From Polaromonas sp. (GTDB lineage Bacteria > Pseudomonadota > Gammaproteobacteria > Burkholderiales > Burkholderiaceae_C): 49,945 nucleotides of DNA. Below are positions 8,739-16,735 of the stretch, one piece after another. Numbering within the stretch: position 1 is the stretch's first letter; every line of letters starts with the position of its first letter. The stretch spans positions 1 through 49,945 of the forward strand of contig JANYGP010000009.1 of NCBI GenBank assembly GCA_025362315.1, read 5' to 3'. The position numbers and the translations under genes are program-made. The notes under the pieces are model-generated. The model was not told where the DNA came from. It searched no databases and saw nothing but the letters and a program-made list of their open reading frames with translations.

Positions 8739-9269
8739 ATGAATGACCAAAGCCCAACGATTTCGAAAACAGTGTTAGCCGCACATAGCCTTGTCTCAGT
8801 ACAAGGTCGCTTTTACCGCGCAGTGCCTTCAAACCCAAACATTGACCCACTGCGCGGATCACGTGGAGCCGGACGTTATTCGAGAGCTGGTCAAAGCAGC
8901 CTTTACCTTAGCGCGTCGGCTGATGGCGTTTCTGTAGCCATGCAAGCCCATCCCAATCAGAATAGCTACGAACGCATCACGATTGCTTTGGAGGTTGCTG
9001 CACCGGCTATTTTCGACTTGCGCGACATTGATGCATGTCGCGCGGCTGGCATTGATCGCAATGATGCTTTTGCCCCGTGGCAAGAGATCGCCATAAGCGG
9101 TGGAACTCCGGCATCGTGGCATGTTCGCGATCGACTAGAGACACTGGGTGCGCGCGGCCTGCTAGACCCCTCTCGCCAATCCCCTGGGTTGTGGCATTTG
9201 TGTTTGTTTGAGTGGAATAAGCCTGGCGCTGCGACGGTGAAAGTGTTGCAGTTGCAGCCACCCAATTGA
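8739..9269 (+). CDS. RES-domain-like protein, orphan
   Basis: A 176-residue protein with features of the RES NAD-degrading toxin fold: GRFYRAV (about residues 23-29), then RGSRGAGRYSRAGQSSLYLSAS (about 39-60), corresponding to the family's G-x-R-(W/Y)-x-x-x-G-x-x-x-LY-x-x-x stretch. RES toxins usually follow an Xre/ParS antitoxin gene. None is intact here; only weak antitoxin remnants flank it (8617, 9416). The acidic residue normally found after LYxS appears replaced (VAMQAH), so activity is doubtful. It could be a diverged RES-like protein with another role. Confidence 0.6.
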   Translation: MNDQSPTISKTVLAAHSLVSVQGRFYRAVPSNPNIDPLRGSRGAGRYSRAGQSSLYLSASADGVSVAMQAHPNQNSYERITIALEVAAPAIFDLRDIDACRAAGIDRNDAFAPWQEIAISGGTPASWHVRDRLETLGARGLLDPSRQSPGLWHLCLFEWNKPGAATVKVLQLQPPN

Positions 9270-9323
9270 GAGAGAGCCTCCAGTGGATAAAGTATTTCAA
9301 TATCACATTTGATACTAAAAAAC

Positions 9324-9372
9324 AGGCTGAAGCCCAATAAATTTGCACAAGTAGATATTAAATTAATAGCAA
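9324..9372 (+). repeat. Dispersed intergenic repeat, copy H (degenerate)
   Basis: GGCTGAAGCCCAATAAATTTG followed by CACAAGTAGATATTAAATTAATAGC aligns with copy A but has lost the GGGC arm. It lies downstream of the RES-like gene. Confidence 0.55.
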
Positions 9373-9415
9373 TTTACAAAGTTTTTGAGTCCAGTTCGCG
9401 CAAACCAACTCATAG

Positions 9416-9532
9416 CTAAATCTGCAACGGCTGCCCAGTTCGCACCACCATATCAATCAATGCATCAACGGTGAAGTTGCTGTTCATGTGCCGAATCACA
9501 TCTGACACGCGGGGTGGGCCACACCTGTTCAT
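9416..9532 (-). pseudogene. C-terminal remnant of a HigA/XRE-type antitoxin
   Basis: On the minus strand 38 codons from the ATG at 9530-9532 to the TAG at 9416-9418 read GPPRVSDVIRHMNSNFTVDAL, then IDMVVRTGQPLQI. This matches the recognition helix and C-terminal segment of HTH antitoxins of the QPRVSDL-x-x-G/K...F-x-x-D-x-L-x-x-M type. The N-terminal half of the helix-turn-helix is missing, so this is a remnant rather than a gene. No matching toxin is seen beside it. Confidence 0.55.
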
Positions 9533-9589
9533 GCTGACAGCCCAGGTTCGCTACTTTTGTAGCTAAATAGTGTTTTGAAGGACAAGATC

Positions 9590-9817
9590 ATGGGCATGCC
9601 AGTTCGAATTGAAGACGGCCTTTACGACCAGGCCAAAGCAGCTGCAGGTGCAGAGTTCCGCACGATTGCGGTGCAAATTGGGTTTTGGGCCAAGGTGGGT
9701 AAAGCTGCTTTGGACAACCCTGACTTGCCTGTCGATGTTGTGCGTGACTTGCTGGTGGCGCGCAACGAATCGCGTGAGGCGATGGTTGAGTTTGTGCCGG
9801 GTCAATATCGCTCTTAG
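9590..9817 (+). CDS. ParD-like antitoxin
   Basis: A 75-residue protein beginning MGMPVRIEDGLYDQAKAAA, then AEFRTIAVQIGFWAKVGKAAL and a C-terminal LPVDVVRDLL stretch. This matches the ParD-like family of small ribbon-helix-helix-type antitoxins. The ATG at 9590 is preferred over the TTG at 9575 because GAAGGA lies seven bases upstream. Its stop is 10 bases before the start of a RelE/ParE-type toxin frame that carries a nonsense codon. The antitoxin itself looks intact. Confidence 0.72.
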   Translation: MGMPVRIEDGLYDQAKAAAGAEFRTIAVQIGFWAKVGKAALDNPDLPVDVVRDLLVARNESREAMVEFVPGQYRS

Positions 9818-9827
9818 GTCGTTGCCA

Positions 9828-10130
9828 ATGCCCATTCGCGTTGTTTAAGCCAGCGGTTTTGTACGCACCTACAAACGGCTGCACAACAACCAGAAAGACG
9901 CGGTAGACGCAGCAGTTGCGGCCATCGTTTTGCAGCCAGAAGCTGGGCATGGCAAAAAAGGTGATTTGGCTGGCGTTTTTGTTTATAAATTTGACTGTGT
10001 CAATCAAGTTTTTCTGTTGACTTATGAGTACGACCCGCTGACCCGCGTTCTGCTACTTGTAGGAGCGCACGAGAACCTTCACCGAAATTTAATTGATAGG
10101 AGCGCAGATAAAAGAGTACAGCGACCGTGA
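9828..10130 (+). pseudogene. RelE/ParE-type toxin with an in-frame stop
   Basis: From the ATG at 9828 the frame reads MPIRVV, then TAA at 9846-9848, and continues in the same frame as ASGFVRTYKRLHNNQ, KKGDLAGVFVYKF, NQVFLLTYEYDP and VLLLVGAHENLHRNL. That is a complete RelE/ParE-type toxin of about 100 residues interrupted at codon 7. The late Tyr/His-rich tail (GAHENxxR) typical of the family is kept, with Tyr replaced by His. No good restart codon with a ribosome site is obvious after the stop. It lies 10 bases after an intact ParD-like antitoxin gene. Confidence 0.8.
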
Positions 10131-10229
10131 TTACGGCGACCCTGCGCCCAGTCAATTCAAGTTGATCCGCAAATTGAGTTTACTTTGCTATACGATGTAC
10201 TGCATTAATTGCGCCACAGACTACAGCCT

Positions 10230-10517
10230 ATGCCAACACCAACTGCCCCGATGTCTTTACGCCTGAATATTGCTGCTCGGGAACGACTGCAAAAACTGGC
10301 CGAACGGCAAAAACGCAGCGCGCATGCACTTGCAACAGAAGCGGTGTACGACATGATTGAGAAAAAAGAGCGGGAACACGCCTGGTTTGAAAGTTGTGAC
10401 GCGGCTTTAAAGCATTTTGACGAAACCGGACTTCATGCGACGCACGCAGAAGTCACAGCGTGGATGGACTCATGGGGAACGGATAAAGAACTGCCAGTGC
10501 CGGTATGCCATCCGTAA
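10230..10517 (+). CDS. CopG/RHH-type antitoxin
   Basis: A 95-residue protein with a ribbon-helix-helix start: TAPMSLRLNIAARERLQKLA (strand then helix), followed by KRSAHALATEAVYDMIEKKE. The charged C-terminal part with W-x-E-S-C and a TGLHATHAEVTAWMDSW stretch is typical of antitoxins paired with ParE. The ATG at 10230 gives the normal RHH N-terminus. Its 3' end overlaps the toxin start by 13 bases, so the two are translationally linked. Confidence 0.82.
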   Translation: MPTPTAPMSLRLNIAARERLQKLAERQKRSAHALATEAVYDMIEKKEREHAWFESCDAALKHFDETGLHATHAEVTAWMDSWGTDKELPVPVCHP

Positions 10518-10795
10518 AGTATTCAGCGCAATCCGTCATTGACTTGAAACGTATCCAAGACTTTTTGAAGACGCAAGACGCAGACGCTGCAAAGAGGGCA
10601 GTTTCAGTGATCCGGGTGGCACTTGAAAAAGTTGCTTTCATGCCTGAAAGATTTCGTCCGGTTGAGGGCCAAATGTTCCACCGTGAAGCAGTGATTGATT
10701 TCGGCAACAGCGGCTACATCGCCCGGTTTCGACATCTGCTGAACGGGGACATCACCATCGCCAGAATAAAACATCAAAAAGAAGACACTTTTTAA
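10505..10795 (+). CDS. RelE/ParE-family toxin, apparently intact
   Basis: A 96-residue protein with the ParE pattern: VKYSAQSVIDLKRIQDFL, then FRPVEGQMFHREAVIDFGNSG (a G-R-x-x-x-x-x-RE-like strand) and FRHLLNGDITIARIKHQKEDTF at the C-terminus. ParE-type proteins poison DNA gyrase, RelE-type proteins cut mRNA on ribosomes; sequence alone does not decide. It overlaps its antitoxin gene by 13 bases. It is the only module of the island with both partners intact. The cytosine deaminase gene begins 25 bases after its stop. Confidence 0.82.
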   Translation: MPSVKYSAQSVIDLKRIQDFLKTQDADAAKRAVSVIRVALEKVAFMPERFRPVEGQMFHREAVIDFGNSGYIARFRHLLNGDITIARIKHQKEDTF

Positions 10796-10820
10796 CAAGC
10801 TTAAATCCGAGATTCAAAAA

Positions 10821-12104
10821 ATGCTTGACCTGTTAGTCACCAATGCAAACTTGCCCGACGGCCGCATCAACATGTCGGTTGCCGTACAAGCGGGCAAAAT
10901 TACTGAAGTCACTATGGGGTTGACCGCACCCGCACACCAAACGCTCGACGCAGGCGGCATGTTGCTGGCTCCGCCGTTTATCGATGCGCACTTTCATATG
11001 GACGCCACGCTGAGCTACGGCCTGCCGCGCGTCAATGCGTCCGGCACGCTGCTTGAGGGTATTGCGCTTTGGGGCGAGCTCAAGCCGCTGCTGACTTATG
11101 ACGCTCTGGTTGATCGTGCTATGGCCTACTGCGACTGGGCGGTGGCCAACGGCTTGCTGGCGATTCGCACGCATGTGGATGTGTGTGACCCGAGTTTGCT
11201 GGCCGTTGATGCGCTGCTGGACGTAAAAAAGCACGTGGCACCGTATATTGATTTGCAGTTGGTCGCGTTTCCGCAAGATGGCGTTTTGCGCGGAAAAGAA
11301 GGGTCAGACCAACACATGGCCAACCTGAAGCGGGCACTGGACAAAGGCGTGGACGTCATAGGCGGCATTCCGCACTTTGAGCGCACCTATGCCGACGGCA
11401 CACTGAGCATCAAGCTGCTGTGCGAGCTAGCCGCCGAGCGCGGCTTGCTGGTTGACATGCACTGCGACGAGTCTGACGACCCGCTGTCGCGCCATGTTGA
11501 AACACTGGCATTTGAAACGCGCAGGCTGGGCTTGCAAGGCCGCGTAACCGGCTCGCACCTGACCTCAATGCACAGCATGGACAACTACTACGTCAGCAAA
11601 TTGTTGCCGCTGATGGCTGAGGCGCAGCTGAATGTGGTGGCCAATCCACTGATCAACATCACCCTCCAGGGCAGGCACGACACCTACCCCAAGCGGCGCG
11701 GCATGACGCGGGTGCCTGAGCTGCTGGCGCACGGCGTGAATGTGGCGTTTGGTCAGGACTGCGCGATGGACCCGTGGTACAGCCTGGGTAGCGGCGACAT
11801 GCTGGAAGTGGCGCACATGGGGTTGCATGTGGGGCAGATGACGAGCCAGGCTGCGATGCGGCAGTGCTTTGAAATGGTGACGACCAACGCAGCTAAGGTC
11901 ATGCGGCTTGAAGGCTATGGACTTGAGGTGGGTTGCAACGCAGATTTCGTGCTGCTGCAAGCGCGCGATGTGATTGAGGCGATTCGCTTACGGGCGACTC
12001 GGCTGAAGGTTTTCAGGCGTGGGAAGTTGCTGGCGGAGTGTGCGCCTGCTACCAGCGAGCTGCATGTAGCGGGGCGGCCTTTGCAGACTTCGTGGATGGT
12101 TTGA
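10821..12104 (+). CDS. codA: Cytosine deaminase / amidohydrolase family
   Basis: A 427-residue metal-dependent deaminase converting cytosine to uracil and ammonia (or a close cyclic amine/amide substrate). The CodA pattern is complete: DAHFHMD metal site (about residues 55-61), a long helical region, DMHCDES with metal His and catalytic Glu (about 214-220), GSHLTSMHSM with the second-shell His, and FGQDCAMDPWYS with the catalytic Asp (about 313). It supplies uracil to the reductive pathway represented by the first two genes. The start ATG 10821 lies 25 bases after the ParE stop, so the toxin-antitoxin island appears inserted directly before it and may affect its transcription. Confidence 0.85.
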   Translation: MLDLLVTNANLPDGRINMSVAVQAGKITEVTMGLTAPAHQTLDAGGMLLAPPFIDAHFHMDATLSYGLPRVNASGTLLEGIALWGELKPLLTYDALVDRAMAYCDWAVANGLLAIRTHVDVCDPSLLAVDALLDVKKHVAPYIDLQLVAFPQDGVLRGKEGSDQHMANLKRALDKGVDVIGGIPHFERTYADGTLSIKLLCELAAERGLLVDMHCDESDDPLSRHVETLAFETRRLGLQGRVTGSHLTSMHSMDNYYVSKLLPLMAEAQLNVVANPLINITLQGRHDTYPKRRGMTRVPELLAHGVNVAFGQDCAMDPWYSLGSGDMLEVAHMGLHVGQMTSQAAMRQCFEMVTTNAAKVMRLEGYGLEVGCNADFVLLQARDVIEAIRLRATRLKVFRRGKLLAECAPATSELHVAGRPLQTSWMV

Positions 12105-12109
12105 GACGT

Positions 12110-12213
12110 CCCTCACCCCAGCCCTCCCCCAGCAATGGGAGAGGGAGTAAAGCCGGGTAAATGGAGCCTGACTTACTCCCTCTCCCGCCAGCGGGTGAGT
12201 GCCAGGGTGAGGG
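12110..12213. repeat. Nested inverted repeat between convergent codA and rutR-like genes
   Basis: Outer arms CCCTCACCC (12110-12118) and GGGTGAGGG (12205-12213) enclose inner arms GGGAGAGGGAGTAA (12137-12150) and TTACTCCCTCTCCC (12173-12186), both exact. The structure occupies most of the gap between two genes that end toward each other, where it could block read-through in both directions. It belongs to the same G/C-rich family as 3435 and 5169. Confidence 0.75.
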
Positions 12214-12235
12214 TGTCACTGCTGGGCAAATGATC

Positions 12236-12868
12236 TCAAAGCCCACACCCCCGCAAAATCAGCGACACCACATGCTCAGTCGCCTCTTCATGGTCATCAG
12301 CCGTTAACTCGCTGCGCCCCAGCACCGCACCCACCTGCACATCAAAATCAGCATACGTTTGCGTGGCAGCCCAGATCGTGAAAAACAAGTGTGTGCCGTC
12401 AACCTTCGCCATGCGGCCAGCGTCAACCCAGCTTCGAATCACAGCGGCTTTGCTGACCACCAGCTCGCGTAAATCAGTTTGCAGCAGCGCCTTGACGATA
12501 GGCGCGCCGTGCAACAACTCATTTGCAAACACCTTGGAGCCGTCTGGCCGCAACCTGGCCAGTGCCATCTTGGCGCGGATGTATTGCTCAATCGCGGCAC
12601 GTGGTTCGGCGCCCGCGGTGATGCATGCGGTCGGCTCCAGCCAGTCGTGCAGGATGCGCGCCAAAACCGCGCGGTACAAAACCTCTTTGCTGCCAAAGTA
12701 ATAGTGCAGATTGGCTTTGGGCAACGCGCTGGCCTCGGCAATGGCCGCCATGGTGGCGCCACCAAAACCGGCGCGTGCAAATACTTTTTCAGCAGCAGCC
12801 AAAATCAGCAGCTCATTGGCCTGGCGGATTTGGCCTTTTGGTATTTCCACCGCTTGTGGCACTGCCAT
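12236..12868 (-). CDS. rutR: TetR-family regulator, RutR-like
   Basis: A 210-residue repressor. The N-terminal TetR helix-turn-helix reads ILAAAEKVFARAGFGGATMAAIAEASALPKANLHYYFGSKEVLYRAVL (about residues 22-69). The C-terminal half (RAAIEQYIRAKM...SKVFANELLHGAP...FFTIWAATQTYADF) matches the RutR/YcdC ligand-binding domain, which in E. coli binds uracil or thymine and controls pyrimidine use. GAGGAG precedes the ATG at 12868. Neighbours are codA (convergent) and the NMT1-type importer (upstream on the same strand). A RutR-box-like sequence lies at 16736-16751. Ligand is inferred. Confidence 0.82.
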   Translation of the reverse strand: MAVPQAVEIPKGQIRQANELLILAAAEKVFARAGFGGATMAAIAEASALPKANLHYYFGSKEVLYRAVLARILHDWLEPTACITAGAEPRAAIEQYIRAKMALARLRPDGSKVFANELLHGAPIVKALLQTDLRELVVSKAAVIRSWVDAGRMAKVDGTHLFFTIWAATQTYADFDVQVGAVLGRSELTADDHEEATEHVVSLILRGCGL

Positions 12869-12886
12869 GTCTGCTCCTCAAATAAA

Positions 12887-12915
12887 AAAAGGGCGCACTT
12901 GAAAATGCGCCCTTT
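12887..12915 (-). terminator. Rho-independent terminator of the NMT1-type importer operon
   Basis: AAAAGGGCGCA (12887-12897) and TGCGCCCTTTT (12905-12915) form an 11-base stem with a seven-base loop. Read on the minus strand it follows the importer receptor gene (stop at 12937), and its 3' arm ends in a T run. It separates that operon from the rutR-like gene. Confidence 0.8.
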
Positions 12916-12936
12916 TGCCTGAATCAAAAAACCGAT

Positions 12937-13941
12937 TTACTTCTGCGCAGCATCCCACACAGCATGGGTCCAAGCCGCTTTGCCTGGGTCTTTCTTGATC
13001 ACCGGGGCACTGCCGCCCGCCATCAATACCTTCACAGTGCGCTCGTAGGCTGCTGGTTCCAGGTAGCCCATTTTTGGCGTGCTCGCAGTGGTGATCAGCT
13101 TGGCGATGTTTTCCATCTGGCGGGTTTGCACCTTCAGGTTGGCGCTGCCAGACTTGTCAGCCGCCACCACAATTTTTGCTGCTTCTGCCGGGTTCTTGAC
13201 GGCTTCGTTCCAGCCCTTGAGAGTGGCTTTGACAAATTTGCCCATGCGCGCGACAAAAGCTGGGTCTTTCAGGTTGGCTTCCATCACATACAGGCCGTCT
13301 TCAAGAGACGCCACGCCCTGCTCTTCATAAAAGAACGTAATTAGGTCGCTTTCTTTCACACCTGCATCGATGACCTGCCAATACTCGTTGTAGATCATGG
13401 TGGAAATACACGCAGCCTGGTTTTGCAGCAACGGGTCAACGTTAAAGCCCTGCTTCAGAATCTTCACGTCTTTGGTGGTGTCCAGGCCCAGCTTGGCCAT
13501 GTAGCTCATGAACGGGTATTCATTGCCGCCGTACCAGACGCCCAATGTCTTGCCTTTCAAGTCTTTCGGGCTGGTCACGCCACTGGCTTTTTTGCAGGTC
13601 AGCATCAGGCCCGATTTGTTGAAAATTTGCGCAACGTTGACCAGATTGGAGCCCGCCTCACGCGCGGCCAGTGCATCGGGCATCCAGTTCACAGCAATAT
13701 CGGCCTGCTTGCCAACCAGTGCCTGAATCGGTGAAATATCAGGGCCGCCAGGACGAATCGTCACGTCCAGACCGGCTTCCTTGTAGTAGCCCTTGGCAGC
13801 AGCCACGTAGTAGCCCGCGAACTGGCTTTGCGCAACCCACTTCAACTGCACCGTGACTTTTTCTTGCGCGTTAACTGCGAAGGCACCAAGACCAATGGCT
13901 GCTACCAGCATTGTCTTCATCAACTTGGGGGACCGAATCAT
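12937..13941 (-). CDS. NMT1/THI5-type ABC transporter substrate-binding protein
   Basis: A 334-residue periplasmic receptor. The start at 13941 is chosen because AAGGAG precedes it and it gives a clean signal peptide (MIRSPKLMKTMLVAAIGLGA, cleavage after VNAQ). A longer upstream frame reads through non-coding sequence. Mature domain: VTVQLKWVAQSQFAGYYVA, then QALVGKQADIAVNWMPDAL and GVWYGGNEYPFMSYM, matching the NMT1/ThiY family that binds pyrimidine-like molecules (thiamine precursor and relatives). Next to RutR and codA a pyrimidine or related ring compound is a reasonable ligand, but riboflavin-type or sulfonate ligands cannot be excluded. Confidence 0.88.
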   Translation of the reverse strand: MIRSPKLMKTMLVAAIGLGAFAVNAQEKVTVQLKWVAQSQFAGYYVAAAKGYYKEAGLDVTIRPGGPDISPIQALVGKQADIAVNWMPDALAAREAGSNLVNVAQIFNKSGLMLTCKKASGVTSPKDLKGKTLGVWYGGNEYPFMSYMAKLGLDTTKDVKILKQGFNVDPLLQNQAACISTMIYNEYWQVIDAGVKESDLITFFYEEQGVASLEDGLYVMEANLKDPAFVARMGKFVKATLKGWNEAVKNPAEAAKIVVAADKSGSANLKVQTRQMENIAKLITTASTPKMGYLEPAAYERTVKVLMAGGSAPVIKKDPGKAAWTHAVWDAAQK

Positions 13942-13985
13942 AAAAGCTCCTTTTGAATAAAAACCAACCCAACACAAATTTTTGA

Positions 13986-14942
13986 CTACTTGCTGCCGCG
14001 AACCGACGGATGCCAGAACGCTGCTCTGCGCTCCAGCTGCACAAGCAAGGCGTAGGCCAGCGAGCCTGTGGTGGCCGCCACTACAATAGATGCCCACACC
14101 AGCGGCATGTTCATCTTGCCCGCTTCTGTCGATATGCGAAAGCCAATGCCCTGCGTGGGTGAGCCGAAATACTCAGCCACGATAGCCCCAATCAACGCCA
14201 GTGTTGCATTGACCTTCAGCGCGCCGAATATGAAAGGCAGGGCTGCGGGCAACCTGAGCGACAGCAGCGTTTGCCAATAATTGGCAGCGTAGCTGTGCAT
14301 CAACTCGAGCTCCAGTTTGCCAGCCGCTTTCAATCCGGCAAGGGTAGAAACCAGCATGGGGAAAAATGTCATCAAAACCACCACCGCCGCCTTGCTGGGC
14401 CAGTCAAAGCCAAACCACATGACAGCAATCGGTGCAACACCGACCAGCGGAATGGCACTGGTGAGCGACGCGATTGGCAACAAGCCGCGCTGCAGAAACG
14501 GCAGACGGTCAATCGCAACTGCGACCGCAAATCCCAAACTGCAACCCAGCGCCCACCCCAAAAACACGGACTTGATAACCGTTTGCACAAAGTCACCCCA
14601 AAGTTTGGGGACGTTTTCTGCAAGCGACTGGGCAACCAGCGACGGCGGCGGCAAAATCACCCGCGGCACATTGAAAGCCACCACCAGTACCTGCCAAAAG
14701 TACACCAGCCACAGGCCAAACAATGCGGCAGTCAGCAGGCCGACGGTGCGCTCGCCAAGCTGGGCACCGTCAAGGGCAGCAACTCGCCGCACGCTGTACA
14801 CGGCTGCAATGGCCATGACCGCGCAGCCTAGCCAAAATGCCGGGCTGATTGTTCTTTCGCTGTCACCCAGTGCGGGCAGCGCTTGTAACAACATCAGCGC
14901 GCAGGCTGCAATGATTGAGGCAATCAACGCTGTTTTTTTCAT
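13986..14942 (-). CDS. ABC transporter permease (SsuC/ThiX type), first of two
   Basis: A 318-residue inner-membrane protein. Several hydrophobic helices at the N-terminus are followed by the BPD_transp_1 domain, with the ATPase-contact motif GLKAAGKLELELMHSYAANYWQTLLSLRLPAALPFIFGALKV. The start at 14942 (MKKTALIAS) is preferred because it falls four bases after the stop of the upstream permease gene. A frame opening at 14984 would overlap it. Part of a receptor-permease-permease-ATPase importer. Confidence 0.87.
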   Translation of the reverse strand: MKKTALIASIIAACALMLLQALPALGDSERTISPAFWLGCAVMAIAAVYSVRRVAALDGAQLGERTVGLLTAALFGLWLVYFWQVLVVAFNVPRVILPPPSLVAQSLAENVPKLWGDFVQTVIKSVFLGWALGCSLGFAVAVAIDRLPFLQRGLLPIASLTSAIPLVGVAPIAVMWFGFDWPSKAAVVVLMTFFPMLVSTLAGLKAAGKLELELMHSYAANYWQTLLSLRLPAALPFIFGALKVNATLALIGAIVAEYFGSPTQGIGFRISTEAGKMNMPLVWASIVVAATTGSLAYALLVQLERRAAFWHPSVRGSK

Positions 14943-14946
14943 GGTT

Positions 14947-15870
14947 TTACAGCCCGCCCCGGGAGCGCAGTACCGTGCGCTCAACCAACGCCACTGCCGC
15001 CGTCAGCACCAGCCCCAGCAATGCTGACATGACCAGTGCCGACCAGATTTGCACTGTGTTGCCGTAGTAAGAGCCTGTCAGCAAACGCGCGCCCAGCCCT
15101 GCTTCTGCACCCGTTGGCAGCTCCGCCACCATGGCACCGACCAGCCCAGCAGCCACACCCACGCGCAAAGCGGGGAACAAAAACGGCAGTGCAGCAGGCA
15201 AACGCAAAAACCACAGCGCTTGCCACTTGCTGGCGGCATAGGTGTGCATCATTTCAGTTTCAATCACCTGCGGTGACCGCAAGCCCTGCACCATCGCCAC
15301 CGTGACCGGGAAAAAGCACAAATACATCGCAATTGCCGCCTTGGGCGCAATGCCTGAAAAGCCCAGGCTGCCCAAAATAATCAGTACGATCGGCGCAATG
15401 GCCAGCACCGGCACGGTTTGCGACGCCACTATCCACGGCAGCAGCGCGCGGTCAAGGGTGCGTGAATGAACAATCAGCACCGACAGCACCAGGCCCAGCG
15501 CTGTGCCCATGACAAAACCGGCCAGCGTTGATTGCGCGGTGATGTATGCGTGAAATAACAAATTGCGCGGCGAATCAAGGGGCCATTCAAAAAGGCTTGA
15601 CCACAAATCAAGCGCGACCTGGTGCGGCGCTGGCAGCAGCGGTCGCTCCATCTGCATGGTGGCTTTGAACAAATCAACCGCGGTCCACGCGCCTGCAGGT
15701 TCGATGTTGTTCAGCACCCGTTCAATCGCACCCTGTGCGTTCATGCCCCACGCGCCTGCATACCAGGCCAGCAACACAAACGCCAGCACGGCCGCAATCG
15801 GCAAGCCCTTGTGCGTGATGCGTTGCGGCAGCGATGAACGCAGTGAAGGGATGACAACAGAGTCAGCCAT
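14947..15870 (-). CDS. ABC transporter permease (SsuC/ThiX type), second of two
   Basis: A 307-residue inner-membrane protein with the same BPD_transp_1 fold: VQGLRSPQVIETEMMHTYAAS, then KWQALWFLRLPAALPFLFPALRVG and VGAMVAELPTGAEAGLGARLL. The start at 15870 (MADSVVIPSL) overlaps the ATPase stop by eight bases, indicating coupling. The two permeases probably form a heterodimer, unlike the single-permease sulfonate systems. A large soluble insert (about residues 45-85) precedes the core helices. Confidence 0.87.
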   Translation of the reverse strand: MADSVVIPSLRSSLPQRITHKGLPIAAVLAFVLLAWYAGAWGMNAQGAIERVLNNIEPAGAWTAVDLFKATMQMERPLLPAPHQVALDLWSSLFEWPLDSPRNLLFHAYITAQSTLAGFVMGTALGLVLSVLIVHSRTLDRALLPWIVASQTVPVLAIAPIVLIILGSLGFSGIAPKAAIAMYLCFFPVTVAMVQGLRSPQVIETEMMHTYAASKWQALWFLRLPAALPFLFPALRVGVAAGLVGAMVAELPTGAEAGLGARLLTGSYYGNTVQIWSALVMSALLGLVLTAAVALVERTVLRSRGGL

Positions 15871-16651
15871 GATGCCCCTCCGCCAAAGCCTCACGCACCT
15901 CATGCGCCAGCGCCACAAACTCGGGCGTATCCTTCAGCCCCTGATGGCGCTCATCAGGCAGCGTTGATTCAATGACCTTCACAATCCGCCCCGGGCGCGG
16001 CGACATCACCACAATGCGGGTTGACAGATACACCGCCTCGGCAATGGAGTGCGTCACAAACACCACAGTACGGCGCTCCTTTTGCCACAACTGCTGCAGC
16101 TGCTCATTCAGGCGGTCACGGGTAATTTCGTCCAGCGCACCAAAGGGCTCGTCCATCATCAATATGCGCGGCTCAAACGACAGCGCCCGGGCAATGGACA
16201 CGCGTTGCTGCATGCCGCCCGACAATTGCCACGGGTATTTGCCCTCAAAGCCGCCTAAGCCGACCCGTGCCAGATGCGCCATCGCAATGCTACGCGCCTC
16301 GGCTTTGCCCTTGCCCTGAATCTGCAGCGGCAGCGTGACATTGGCCAGCACATTGCGCCACGGGAAGAGCGCTGGGGCCTGAAACACATAACCATACGCA
16401 CGGTTCAAACGGGCCGCGGCTGGAGTGACGCCGTTCACCAGCACGCTGCCATCGCTGATTTTTTCAAGGTCGGCAATCACGCGCACCAGCGTGGTTTTGC
16501 CGCAGCCCGAAGGCCCGATAAGCGAGACAAATTCTCCCTCCGCAATGGTCAGATCGATGTTGCTCAAGGCGTGTACAGGCGAGTCTGCCGTCTGGTAAAT
16601 CACGCTGGCGTTTTTTACCTCAATGGCTGAATCAGTTTCGGGTTGGGGCAT
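15863..16651 (-). CDS. ABC transporter ATP-binding protein (SsuB/ThiZ type)
   Basis: A 262-residue ATPase with Walker A GPSGCGKTT (about residues 42-50), Q-loop VFQAPALFPWRNV, signature LSGGMQQRVSIARAL, Walker B ILMMDEPFGALDE and switch His in VTHSIAEA. It belongs to the nitrate/sulfonate/taurine/thiamine-precursor class and is first in the minus-strand importer operon. Its start at 16651 faces a 358-base divergent region holding a RutR-box-like sequence. Confidence 0.9.
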   Translation of the reverse strand: MPQPETDSAIEVKNASVIYQTADSPVHALSNIDLTIAEGEFVSLIGPSGCGKTTLVRVIADLEKISDGSVLVNGVTPAAARLNRAYGYVFQAPALFPWRNVLANVTLPLQIQGKGKAEARSIAMAHLARVGLGGFEGKYPWQLSGGMQQRVSIARALSFEPRILMMDEPFGALDEITRDRLNEQLQQLWQKERRTVVFVTHSIAEAVYLSTRIVVMSPRPGRIVKVIESTLPDERHQGLKDTPEFVALAHEVREALAEGHHG

Positions 16652-16735
16652 GAAATCGTTTAACTTGCATTACTTGGTTGGGAAACAGTCAGAGCCGGGG
16701 GCGTAGCACTACCCCCCCGCGATTACACCTCAGAC

